DNA of 64,000 nucleotides, from the NCBI GenBank assembly GCA_002724575.1, contig PBPC01000031.1:31636-95635 (forward strand), read 5' to 3'. A program made the position numbers and the translations under genes. Shown piece after piece: positions 10,512 through 19,375 of this stretch. The DNA comes from Gemmatimonadota bacterium (lineage in GTDB: Bacteria; Gemmatimonadota; Gemmatimonadetes; Longimicrobiales; Gaopeijiaceae). The notes under the pieces were generated by a model. It was not told the origin of the DNA. It did not search any database and worked only from the letters and a program-made list of their open reading frames with translations. Within the stretch, counting starts at the first letter, position 1, and every line of letters starts with the position of its first letter.

Positions 10512-11735
10512 ATGCCATTAGACAGACTTACGAGAGTGCTTGATGACCATGTGTTGGCGCTCGAAGAGGCTGGGACAGCTAAGGGTGAGGAAAGCATTGT
10601 GGTTTCGGTCAAGCCTGCTGAGGATGACCGCGGTCCTCGATTTCTATTGAAGGGTGAGGGGTCTCAAGAGTTTATCCGCATGAATTCCAACTCCTATCTT
10701 GGCATGGGTCTGAGAGAGGAAGTTATTGCTGCAGAAGAACATGCGACTCGGATGTTTGGAGCCGGGCCTGGTGCCGTGAGATTCATCTCCGGTAGCTATG
10801 ACGCACACATCATTCTGGAAGAGAAACTTGCGGAATTTCATGGTCGAGAGGCCGCGATGATCTTTTCATCTGCCTACGCGACAGTCGTGTCTACGATTAC
10901 ACCGTTGACTACACCTGAGACCGTATTGGTGTCTGATGAACTCAACCACAACTGCATCATCAATGCGATGAAGTTGAGTCGGCCAGCGGGTAAGGCTGTC
11001 TATCCTCATAATGACATGGGGGCATTAGATGCGGCACTTGAAGCGTGGAAGGGTAGGGCCAGGCGAGCGCTGGTAGTTACCGATGGAATTTTCTCGATGA
11101 GGGGTGACCATGCGCCTGTTGATGAGATAGTAGAGCTGTGCATTAGGCATGACTCAGATTACGAAGAAAATGTGGTTTGTGTGGTAGACGACTCTCATGG
11201 AGTCGGTGCATTTGGCCATACAGGAAGGGGGGCTGAGGAGTTCACGAACAGCAAACCAGCCGACATCCTTGTGGGTACTCTGGGAAAAGCATTCGGTGTT
11301 AACGGTGGCTATGTAGCGACGAATGCCGGGACGGTTCATTTCCTTCGGGAATCATCGCAGATGTATATCTACTCGAATCCGATAACAGTTGGCGAGGCAG
11401 CTGCTGCACTGCGCTCTGTAGAAATCGTAGATAGTCCAGAAGGCATCGCGCTATTGGAGCGACTCCGGGGCCTCACACAACATTTTGAGCAAGGGCTGAA
11501 TCGGTTGGGAATCGAGACGATACCCGGCGAGCATCCAGTCGTACCTCTCATGATTAGGGATACGGACAGGACAAAGGACCTGGTCTCATACCTGTATGAC
11601 AGTGGAGTGCTCGTTACCGGCTTGACTTATCCCGTAGTACCGCGAGGGGACGAGGAAATCCGTACGCAGATCAATGCCGACCATACCAAGGCAGACATTG
11701 ACCATGTGCTGGGTCTACTGGAAGCCTATCGGTGA
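10512..11735 (+). CDS. kbl: 2-amino-3-ketobutyrate CoA ligase (glycine C-acetyltransferase)
   Basis: PLP enzyme of the alpha-oxoamine synthase family, 407 residues. It cleaves 2-amino-3-ketobutyrate with CoA to glycine and acetyl-CoA, completing threonine degradation begun by the upstream dehydrogenase. Visible are NSNSYLGM, ARFISGSY-like GAVRFISGS, VVDDSHGVGAFG (PLP-binding Asp and His) and GTLGKAFGVNGGY with the Schiff-base lysine. 8-amino-7-oxononanoate synthase is the nearest alternative, but the neighbour gene decides for KBL. Start ATG 10512 lies 10 bases after the upstream stop; a clear Shine-Dalgarno is missing, so coupling to the upstream gene is likely. Its stop overlaps the next start (TGATG). 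Confidence 0.93.
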   Translation: MPLDRLTRVLDDHVLALEEAGTAKGEESIVVSVKPAEDDRGPRFLLKGEGSQEFIRMNSNSYLGMGLREEVIAAEEHATRMFGAGPGAVRFISGSYDAHIILEEKLAEFHGREAAMIFSSAYATVVSTITPLTTPETVLVSDELNHNCIINAMKLSRPAGKAVYPHNDMGALDAALEAWKGRARRALVVTDGIFSMRGDHAPVDEIVELCIRHDSDYEENVVCVVDDSHGVGAFGHTGRGAEEFTNSKPADILVGTLGKAFGVNGGYVATNAGTVHFLRESSQMYIYSNPITVGEAAAALRSVEIVDSPEGIALLERLRGLTQHFEQGLNRLGIETIPGEHPVVPLMIRDTDRTKDLVSYLYDSGVLVTGLTYPVVPRGDEEIRTQINADHTKADIDHVLGLLEAYR

Positions 11736-12598
11736 TGTCCAGATGCTGTTGTTCACCAATGACACCCCGGCGGCAGTCAGGTGGAGTCCGGATACTGTTG
11801 ATCCTATGTATTACTGTAATCTCTAGCTGTCAGGCTGCACCGTCAGGTTATTCAGGGGTATTCGATGGCAGTGCTGGACGATGGGTAGACCTTACCCACT
11901 CATTTGCTGAGTCAACGATCTACTGGCCAACTGATACCGCGGGATTCCAGCTTCAGGAGCTCGCTTTTGGCCAGACTGAAGGTGGCTGGTTTTACGCCTC
12001 ATATCAGCTTGCTTCTGCTGAGCATGGAGGTACGCACCTGGATGCACCGATTCATTTTGCTGATGGCGGGCTCACGAATGACGAGATCCCCCTGTCGGGA
12101 CTCATCGGTCCGGCAGCCGTTGTCGATGTATCTGAAAAAATTGATCCAGACTACCTAGTTTCAATAGAGGATCTTACGACTTGGGAGGCAGTAAACGGAG
12201 ATATTGAGGATGGTGCCATACTTTTGATTCGCACCGGATGGTCAGACCGTTGGGATGACCGTACCGCTTATTTAGGCACGAATATGACCGGTGAAGAAGC
12301 TGTCGCGCAGCTTCATTTTCCAGGTATCAGTGAAGAGTTGGCCCAGTGGCTGGTAGATGAGAGGGGAATCGTTGCTCTGGGTATCGACACGCCAAGTATC
12401 GACTACGGACAGTCATCAGACTTTCGTGCTCATGTGATTCTTTATAGAGAAAACATTTCAGGCTTCGAGAATATCACGAACCTTGATTTACTGCCGGCTA
12501 CAGGGAGCTTTGTCATTGCGTTACCCATGAAGATCGAGGGAGGTAGCGGCGGGCCACTCAGGATCGTTGCCTTTGTTCCAGCTGAGCTGGGGTCGTGA
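11735..12598 (+). CDS. Cyclase-family (kynurenine formamidase-like) lipoprotein
   Basis: A 287-residue member of the Cyclase / KynB metal-hydrolase family. The metal-binding signature HGGTHLDAPIHF is intact, as are WVDLTHSF near the start and LGIDTPSID near the C-terminus. The N-terminus has a hydrophobic stretch ending in a lipobox-like ISSC, so the mature protein is probably a lipoprotein acting outside the cytoplasm. This is unlike cytoplasmic kynurenine formamidase. The start overlaps the kbl stop (TGATG), placing it in the threonine-catabolism operon, but a direct role there is not obvious. Substrate unknown; likely an amide, lactone or formamide. Confidence 0.82.
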   Translation: MSRCCCSPMTPRRQSGGVRILLILCITVISSCQAAPSGYSGVFDGSAGRWVDLTHSFAESTIYWPTDTAGFQLQELAFGQTEGGWFYASYQLASAEHGGTHLDAPIHFADGGLTNDEIPLSGLIGPAAVVDVSEKIDPDYLVSIEDLTTWEAVNGDIEDGAILLIRTGWSDRWDDRTAYLGTNMTGEEAVAQLHFPGISEELAQWLVDERGIVALGIDTPSIDYGQSSDFRAHVILYRENISGFENITNLDLLPATGSFVIALPMKIEGGSGGPLRIVAFVPAELGS

Positions 12599-12636
12599 AC
12601 TGAATGGATGGACCTGTCAACCTTCCCAGGGTCCGG

Positions 12637-14655
12637 TCACCAACCCAGCGCTAGGGCTACCAATTGGCTAGGCGTTTCTTCATCTCCGATTGCAACTACA
12701 ATGAACTGGCGGCCGTTGGCCATATAAGTCATAGGTGCGCCAGAGGTCCCTGCAGCTAGCTCAATTTCCCATAGGACCTCCCCGGTCTCTTTTTGCCAAG
12801 CACGGAAAAACTTACCGCCTGCGATGGGTAGGATTGAGAGCGCTGCTTCTGTTCCTTCTCCTAAAAATAGTAGGGTCTTGGTGAGAAGAGGGGCGGCCCT
12901 ACCACGTTGACCGAGCCAAGGGAGGTCAAGTTCAGCAATGGTGGGATGGCTACGAGGACCCGGGCCATTGGGCTGCATCCATAGGTGCTCACCAGTGTTC
13001 ATGTCTATCGCGGTGATTCGACCATATGGAGGCTTGAGCAGTGGGAGGCCTGAGGGCATAGGCACCTCTCTGGGTAGGCCTCTCACATAATTGAAGTCGG
13101 AACTGTCGGGGTCGGTAGGAGGAACGAGAGCGGTAACACTGGGGGACGTGACGGATGGGACGTACAGGACGCCTGTTTCGGGGTCAACTGCTGCCCCTCC
13201 CCAATTTGCACCTCCAACCCATCCCGGCATTAGGATCGTTCCCTTAGTACCTCCAGGGCTATCATCGAGTAGTGTGGGTGGGGTGTACATCTCTCCATAG
13301 ACGAATTCTGAGACGATTGCCTCAGCTTCTGCCCTAAGCTCAGGAGTAAAGTCCACAAGGTCATCGATGCTAAGACCTTGTAGATCAAATGGGGCGGGAT
13401 GTGTAGGGAAGGGTTGGGTTTCTGCTGCTACTTCCCCCGGAACTTCAGAAGGAGGAACGGCTCGGTCTTCAATCGGCCAGATTGGTTCACCAGTTTGCCG
13501 ATCGAATGCGAATACGAAGGCTTGCTTGGTAACTTGTGCTACCACTTTCCTCGGTTGGCCATCAATAACTACGTCTAGAACGTTTGGGGCTGCAGGTGGG
13601 TCGTAGTCCCAGAGACCGTGTCTCGTCATCTGATAGTGCCACACTCTTTCACCTGTTTCTACATCGACTGCGGCTACACTTTCTCCATATAGATTGTCGC
13701 CCAGCCGGTGTCCGCCGTACCAATCGTTTGTTGTTGTTTTTAAAGGCAGATAGACGTGCCCCAGTTCCTCATCAGCACTCATCATTGTCCAGACATTACC
13801 ATTACCACTGTAGGCCCAAGAGGAGTCTGCCCAGGTCTCGATTGCTGGATCTCCTGGCCCAGGGATTGGGCTAAATCGCCAAAGCAGTTCGCCAGAGTTG
13901 GTATCAAAAGCCCTCACATATCCAGGAGGAGCGGTCTGCCAGTTTCTATTGGGTGCCATCGCTTGTGAGCCGACGATCACAGCGTTCCGAACAACGATCG
14001 GAGGAGATCTCCAAGTGTATGTCGTCACTCTAGGATCTAAATCAACCGCTAAGTTGATCACACCTCCTTCACCGAAGTCTGCTAGAACGCTGCCCGTGCC
14101 CGCATCTAGGGCCACCAGATATTGGCCTGATCCGAGAAAAATTCTCTCATTTATACCATCACTCCAGTAGGCGACACCTCTATTCGTTCGGCCGGTGGGG
14201 CGATCTCTAAGTCCTTCTGCGTATGGGTCGTAGCGCCATTGCTCAATGCCAGTTTCCGGATCGAGAGCCACTGCTTGGCCCATGTTAGTCGTAGTGTAAA
14301 GCCTATCGCCAATTTTGATTGGTGTTACCTGGTAGTTGGGATTGATATAAAGCCCAGGATTGCGAGTTAGGAGGTCGTAATCTGCCGATTCCCAGACCCA
14401 GGCGATCTCGAGCTGGTCTACATTGGCGGCAGATACCTGATCTAACGGGGAATATTTACTGGCTGCTAAGTCCCGACCGTAATGAGGCCAATCGCCGGGA
14501 TCAATCGAAAATTCCTGCTCAGCATCTTTCCCAAAGCCTAGGATACCGATGCCAAGTGCGAGAAAGGGAATTGTGCTCCAGGGAGCTCTTAACCATCTCC
14601 CTTTTCCGGTATTGCTGGTATCCATGAGGCTAGCTCGATTTTTGTGGGCCCTCAT
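12637..14655 (-). CDS. PQQ-dependent dehydrogenase-like quinoprotein
   Basis: A 672-residue quinoprotein with an N-terminal hydrophobic segment (about residues 27-42), likely a signal anchor, followed by the eight-bladed propeller of the PQQ dehydrogenase family. Visible are DWPHYGRDLAASKYSPL near the start, NRGVAYWSDG, THGLWDYDPPA-like RHGLWDYDPP, and repeated tryptophan-docking phrases such as DPETGxxxW. These features fit membrane-associated quinoprotein glucose/quinate/alcohol dehydrogenases that oxidise sugars or alcohols in the periplasm and feed electrons to the quinone pool. No cytochrome c domain and no pqq biosynthesis genes are seen here, so function depends on genes elsewhere. The start at 14655 is preferred because GAGGGG lies just upstream. 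It is a paralogue of the gene at 27001-28905. Confidence 0.88.
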   Translation of the reverse strand: MRAHKNRASLMDTSNTGKGRWLRAPWSTIPFLALGIGILGFGKDAEQEFSIDPGDWPHYGRDLAASKYSPLDQVSAANVDQLEIAWVWESADYDLLTRNPGLYINPNYQVTPIKIGDRLYTTTNMGQAVALDPETGIEQWRYDPYAEGLRDRPTGRTNRGVAYWSDGINERIFLGSGQYLVALDAGTGSVLADFGEGGVINLAVDLDPRVTTYTWRSPPIVVRNAVIVGSQAMAPNRNWQTAPPGYVRAFDTNSGELLWRFSPIPGPGDPAIETWADSSWAYSGNGNVWTMMSADEELGHVYLPLKTTTNDWYGGHRLGDNLYGESVAAVDVETGERVWHYQMTRHGLWDYDPPAAPNVLDVVIDGQPRKVVAQVTKQAFVFAFDRQTGEPIWPIEDRAVPPSEVPGEVAAETQPFPTHPAPFDLQGLSIDDLVDFTPELRAEAEAIVSEFVYGEMYTPPTLLDDSPGGTKGTILMPGWVGGANWGGAAVDPETGVLYVPSVTSPSVTALVPPTDPDSSDFNYVRGLPREVPMPSGLPLLKPPYGRITAIDMNTGEHLWMQPNGPGPRSHPTIAELDLPWLGQRGRAAPLLTKTLLFLGEGTEAALSILPIAGGKFFRAWQKETGEVLWEIELAAGTSGAPMTYMANGRQFIVVAIGDEETPSQLVALALGW

Positions 14656-14848
14656 TCAAGGTCCCCTCACGATTGAAAGGTTACGGAACGGATATCCCCA
14701 CTCAAATGGTCAGCCGGGAAATGTAACAGGGGCTTTCCTATCGTGTTCAGCACTCCTAGGTATCTCCAGACTGGTTGCGACCATGCGTGGTGATCGGCAT
14801 CGTCTTGATGCCGTCTGATCAAGTTTATCCAGACCAAGGTAGGAATCG

Positions 14849-17578
14849 ATGTATCGCACTCTCATATCGGTCTTGATTTTCTGCGTTATCCTGGTGCTTC
14901 CAAATGAGTTGCTGGCCCAAGAAGCGCCTGCCCTTAACCCGTCCGACTATGGGCAGTTTGAGAATCTTGGACTATTCGAGCTCGATCCAAAGGGAAACTG
15001 GCTTGTGTCCGGTATCAGACGTGTAGATGAGACTACTGAACTGCGGCTGATCGCTAGTGACGGAAATGGTGAGCCACTTGTGCTCGAGCATGCTACAGGA
15101 CCGGTATTCAGTCGAGATGGGAGTTGGATGGCGTATAGAGCCGGGGTCCATCCGGATGAACTTGAGGAGTCAGATGAACCAATCCGGGACAGACTCGGTT
15201 TGGTCAATCTAGCCAACGGTGTGGACACGGTACTCTTTGAGGTTCAGCGCTTTGCTTTCCGGGACGATGGTATCTGGTTAGCTGCGCGGGGTTATGCGTC
15301 TGCGGACACACTGGGTGCCGATCTCGTGATCATGAATCCCTCTACAGGGGCGCAAACGCTCATCGGAAACGTTGATGAGTTTGTATGGCAAGATAAAGGG
15401 GAATTGATCGCTGCCACTTTGCGTACCTCTTGGGGGAGCTCGAACAGTGTCGTGATTTTCGATCCTGAAGGAGAGAGGCTTCGGACGCTAGATTCTCGCG
15501 ATGCACATTACAGCGCTCTGAGCTGGCAAGACGAGTCAGCACAGCTCGGGGTTATGCGTTCGATGGAGCTTGAGGGTCGCGAGGGCGATACACATGACGT
15601 GCTCCTCTGGGAAGATGTTAACTCTGGCTTGGATCCGCGGGTTCTAGCAGCGCTCGGGCGGGACGATATCCCTGAATCGATGCGAATGACGGACTATGCT
15701 GGGATCGATTTTGATGCTACCGGAGCGACGATTTTTGTCGGCTTACGGGACTGGACGGCAGTAGAAGCAAATGATGCTGAGTCAGTTGATAGTATTGAAG
15801 ACGAGGAAATCTCTCCAGCAGATGTACAGGTCTGGCATTGGGATGATGACCAGATTCTGAGGAGTCAGGAATACCGTGCAGAACAGATCTCACGGCAGAC
15901 TTTTCTGGCAGCGTGGCATGTAAGGGATGATGAACTTGTAATCCTTGGCGAAGATTTCTCGGAAGAAGTTGAAATTGTTGCTGATGGGAAGTGGGGGATT
16001 GTCCCTGACTACACACCATACAGGTTTCAGCGTCGCTTTGGTGATGGCGCTGCGGATTGGTACCGGGTTGATCTTCAGACGGGCGAACGCACGCTTCTTG
16101 CCGCAGAAGTGCAATTCGGTTTCGAAGCTGGAGGAGGGGATAGCCCAGTGTTGGTTTATGGGGATGATCGTTGGTCTGCGGTCGACCTAGCTTCGATGCA
16201 AAAGACAGTTTTAGCTGAGGGCCGTAGCTTTACGCAACCGCTTTTCGATCACGATTACCCAGGACCTCATCCTCCTTGGGGTATCGGAGGGTGGGCCGAT
16301 ACCGGTGAGTCGGTGCTTCTTTATGATAAGTATGATATTTGGCTCGTTGAATTGGATGGTTCGTCAGCGACGCGTATCACGCGTGGCGAAGAAGATGGCC
16401 TTATTTATCGACTCGTCCGAATGGATTCTGATGTCAGTTTCGGGGACCCGCATGTCATAGATTCAAGTCAGCCGGTCTGGCTGTCATTCATGGACGAGCG
16501 CACAAAAGACTCAGGCTACGCCAAAGCTGATCTTCGTTCTGGCCAAGTGAATGTTCTATTAGAGGAGCCTGCTGTAGTAAACTCGCTGACCAAAGCTGAA
16601 GATGCCGATCGGTATGCTTTGCGTATCCAGCGCTGGGACGATTCTCCTGATGTTTTTGTGGGAGGGCCGGATCTTTCCGATCTTCAGCAGGTGACGCGTA
16701 CGAACCCATTCCAATCCGATTACGCGTGGGGTCACTCAGAACTGATTGAGTATACTACTGATGCTGGTCACGAACTTCAGGGGATCCTCGTGTTTCCCGC
16801 TGAATTCCGTGAGGGGGAACAGTACCCGCTCATTCTATACCAGTACGAGCGATTGTCAGATGGCCTCCACAGGTACTACACGCCTAGCGAGAGGCGTTAC
16901 TACAACTACCAAGTCTGGTCTCAAGAAGGGTATTTCGTGTTGATGCCCGACATTGTTTACGAACCTGGACGCCCTGGTCCGTCGGCTCTAGATGCAGTTG
17001 AGCACGCAATCGATGCTGCAGTTGCAACGGGCCATGTTGATCCTGACCGGATTGGTCTGATTGGTCATTCGTGGGGTGGCTATCAGGCTTCATATCTTCC
17101 GACTCGGACTGACCGTTTTGCCGCTTCGGTAGCCGGAGCAGCGATCACAAACTTCTTGAGCTTTATGGGCGCGGTCCATTGGAATGGGGGGTTGCCGGAG
17201 ACTGGACACTGGGAGACAGGACAGGCCCGGATGGCGGTCCCGTACTGGGATGACTTCGAGGGGCACTTAGAGAGTTCTCCATCCTATGGCATTGAGAACT
17301 TGGAGACGCCTGTTCTACTGATGCACGGCGACGAGGATGGAGTGGTAGACTTCCGACAGGGACTGGAGTACTACAATTATGCACGGCGGGCCGGTAAGGA
17401 AGTCGTGTTACTTGTTTACCCCGGTGCAGACCATAGCCTAATCAGAGCGGAGCAGCAGGTGGATTATCACCGGCGAATCCTAGATTGGTTTGGGCATTAT
17501 CTTAAGGCTGAACCAGCAGCAGCTTGGATTACCGAGGGCGAGAGTTGGGTTGAGCGCGGCAAAAGAATCGGTAACTAG
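14849..17578 (+). CDS. Secreted S9 family (prolyl oligopeptidase-type) peptidase
   Basis: A 909-residue serine peptidase with an N-terminal signal peptide (cleavage after LLAQ near residue 24), an N-terminal beta-propeller-like region with repeated acidic and Trp-rich blades, and a C-terminal alpha/beta-hydrolase domain. The catalytic triad can be read as S741 in GHSWGGY, D830 in HGDEDGVVDF and H862 in PGADHSLI. Such enzymes cleave peptides, often after proline, or release dipeptides. It starts at ATG 14849 behind a TAGGA-containing site, diverges from the quinoprotein gene and precedes the M20 amidohydrolase in the same direction, suggesting a peptide-scavenging cluster. Confidence 0.92.
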   Translation: MYRTLISVLIFCVILVLPNELLAQEAPALNPSDYGQFENLGLFELDPKGNWLVSGIRRVDETTELRLIASDGNGEPLVLEHATGPVFSRDGSWMAYRAGVHPDELEESDEPIRDRLGLVNLANGVDTVLFEVQRFAFRDDGIWLAARGYASADTLGADLVIMNPSTGAQTLIGNVDEFVWQDKGELIAATLRTSWGSSNSVVIFDPEGERLRTLDSRDAHYSALSWQDESAQLGVMRSMELEGREGDTHDVLLWEDVNSGLDPRVLAALGRDDIPESMRMTDYAGIDFDATGATIFVGLRDWTAVEANDAESVDSIEDEEISPADVQVWHWDDDQILRSQEYRAEQISRQTFLAAWHVRDDELVILGEDFSEEVEIVADGKWGIVPDYTPYRFQRRFGDGAADWYRVDLQTGERTLLAAEVQFGFEAGGGDSPVLVYGDDRWSAVDLASMQKTVLAEGRSFTQPLFDHDYPGPHPPWGIGGWADTGESVLLYDKYDIWLVELDGSSATRITRGEEDGLIYRLVRMDSDVSFGDPHVIDSSQPVWLSFMDERTKDSGYAKADLRSGQVNVLLEEPAVVNSLTKAEDADRYALRIQRWDDSPDVFVGGPDLSDLQQVTRTNPFQSDYAWGHSELIEYTTDAGHELQGILVFPAEFREGEQYPLILYQYERLSDGLHRYYTPSERRYYNYQVWSQEGYFVLMPDIVYEPGRPGPSALDAVEHAIDAAVATGHVDPDRIGLIGHSWGGYQASYLPTRTDRFAASVAGAAITNFLSFMGAVHWNGGLPETGHWETGQARMAVPYWDDFEGHLESSPSYGIENLETPVLLMHGDEDGVVDFRQGLEYYNYARRAGKEVVLLVYPGADHSLIRAEQQVDYHRRILDWFGHYLKAEPAAAWITEGESWVERGKRIGN

Positions 17579-17670
17579 TCTGTCCTTGCTTGCCCTGCTA
17601 GAAAATCCGCCTCATGCTCACTTCCCATCATCAAGGATGCGTAAGGCTACCTAGAAAGGAGAAACTCACT

Positions 17671-19320
17671 GTGCATCGTTCGAGGTTTAGTCAATATCTG
17701 GTTGTCTTCTTCATTACAATTTTCGTTCCAGTAGGGCTCGGAGCTCAGGCGGATGCTCGCCTGCAACGTCTCAAGAACGAAGCACTGCAGATGGTTGAGG
17801 AAGATGCAAAGATGGTTCAGGAAATCGTTGATATGCTCTTCAGCTTTGGTGAATTGGGCTTTCAGGAATTTGAAACCCAGAGGTATTTGACTGGAATTCT
17901 TGAAGATCACGGGTTTGAGATAGAACTGGGTGTTGCTGGAATGCCAAGTGCCTGGATTGCACAGTGGTCGAATGGCTCGGGATCTCCGGTGATCGCCCTG
18001 GGCTCGGATGTGGACGGCATTCCTCAGTCAAACCAAAAGCCTGGAGTTGCCTACCGTGACCCTATCCTCTCGATGGCTCCAGGGCATGGTGAGGGGCATA
18101 ACTCAGGGCAGGCTGTAAATATCGTGGCAGCCCTTAATGTGAAAGAATTGATGGAGCGCGAAGACATAGATGGCACACTGATGATTTGGCCTGGGGTTGC
18201 AGAGGAACAGCTTGGATCCAAAGCATTTTTTGTGCGGGATGGGGTTTTTGATGGTGTAGACGTCAATCTATTCAGTCACGTATCCTCGAACTTTTCAGTC
18301 ACATGGGGCCACACGAGCGGGAATGCTCTTGTTTCCGCCCAGTTTCGTTTCACTGGAGAAACAGCTCACTCAGCTGGATCCCCTTGGAGGGGCAAATCAG
18401 CCTTAGACGCAGTCATGCTTCTTGCTCAGGCCTGGGAGTACAAGAGAGAACATCTGCGTCCTCCGCAGCGTTCCCATTACATAATTGTGGAGGGTGGTGA
18501 TCAGCCAAATGTTGTACCTCAGACTGCAACAATCTGGTTCTATTTCCGTGAGGTCGACTATCCACGTGTTGTAGAAATGTATGATGCCGCAAAGTTGATG
18601 GCGCGTGGTGCGGCAATGATGACGGGCACGGAGATCGACACGATCATGACAGTCGGTTCAGCTTGGAATAGGCATTTCAGTAAGCCCGTTGCTGAAGTCA
18701 CGCAAACGAACATAGAGCGCGTCGGGCTTCCAGAATGGTCCGAGGCAGATGTTGCCTTAGCGAATGGACTCCAGCGTGACCTAGGTCAAGAAGAGCGAGG
18801 TCTTCCTACTCAAGTCCCATCTCTAAGAGGGCCAATTGATCTGGCGAACTATACTGGTGGAGGCTCTGATGATATCGGGGACGTGTCTTGGAATATGCCG
18901 ACTGTCACGATGCGTTACCCAGCTAACATGCCAGGTGGCCCCGGGCATAATTGGGCGAATGGGATAGCCATGGCGACGCCCATAGCACACAAAGGCTCAC
19001 TGGCTGGAGCTAAGGTTCAGGCCCTTACTCTGCTCGACCTATTCTTAGATGGACAGACCGTTGAAGCCGCGTGGGATTACTTCAATGATGTGCAGACGGT
19101 CGAGACGACCTATACCCCATTTATTACGCCAGATGACAAACCGGCGATATGGTTGAACGAGGAGATTATGGCGGAATGGAGAGAGCGTATGCGTCCATTC
19201 TACTATGACCCTTCGCGCTATGATACTTACCTCGAACAGTTAGGAATTGAATATCCAACTGTCCGCACTCGGCCAGTCTCGGAAGATGGCTTAGATAGGT
19301 CAGTTCCGAATAGGCATTGA
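17671..19320 (+). CDS. Secreted M20 family amidohydrolase, copy A
   Basis: A 549-residue exported metallohydrolase of the M20 / p-aminobenzoyl-glutamate hydrolase (AbgB-like) group. The Sec signal peptide ends in GLGAQA. Metal-site candidates are D in LGSDVDG, H in GHGEGHNSG, the EE pair in PGVAEEQ and H in GGPGHNW. The GTG at 17671 is chosen because AAGGAG lies 9 bases upstream and the signal peptide starts there; the longer ATG frame from 17614 has neither. It probably removes acyl or aminobenzoyl groups from amino acids or short peptides; the substrate is inferred. It is followed by an amidase gene, and the pair is repeated at 22232-25522. Confidence 0.88.
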   Translation: MHRSRFSQYLVVFFITIFVPVGLGAQADARLQRLKNEALQMVEEDAKMVQEIVDMLFSFGELGFQEFETQRYLTGILEDHGFEIELGVAGMPSAWIAQWSNGSGSPVIALGSDVDGIPQSNQKPGVAYRDPILSMAPGHGEGHNSGQAVNIVAALNVKELMEREDIDGTLMIWPGVAEEQLGSKAFFVRDGVFDGVDVNLFSHVSSNFSVTWGHTSGNALVSAQFRFTGETAHSAGSPWRGKSALDAVMLLAQAWEYKREHLRPPQRSHYIIVEGGDQPNVVPQTATIWFYFREVDYPRVVEMYDAAKLMARGAAMMTGTEIDTIMTVGSAWNRHFSKPVAEVTQTNIERVGLPEWSEADVALANGLQRDLGQEERGLPTQVPSLRGPIDLANYTGGGSDDIGDVSWNMPTVTMRYPANMPGGPGHNWANGIAMATPIAHKGSLAGAKVQALTLLDLFLDGQTVEAAWDYFNDVQTVETTYTPFITPDDKPAIWLNEEIMAEWRERMRPFYYDPSRYDTYLEQLGIEYPTVRTRPVSEDGLDRSVPNRH

Positions 19321-19375
19321 AGGATAAGCACGTTGGAGTACTCGAATACCTTCGAAGATAGACAGGAGGCAAATG

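Noticed and set aside
12610..12634. GGACC/GGTCC hairpin between the cyclase and quinoprotein genes
   Set aside because: Only five pairs, 15-base loop and no T run; too weak to call a terminator.
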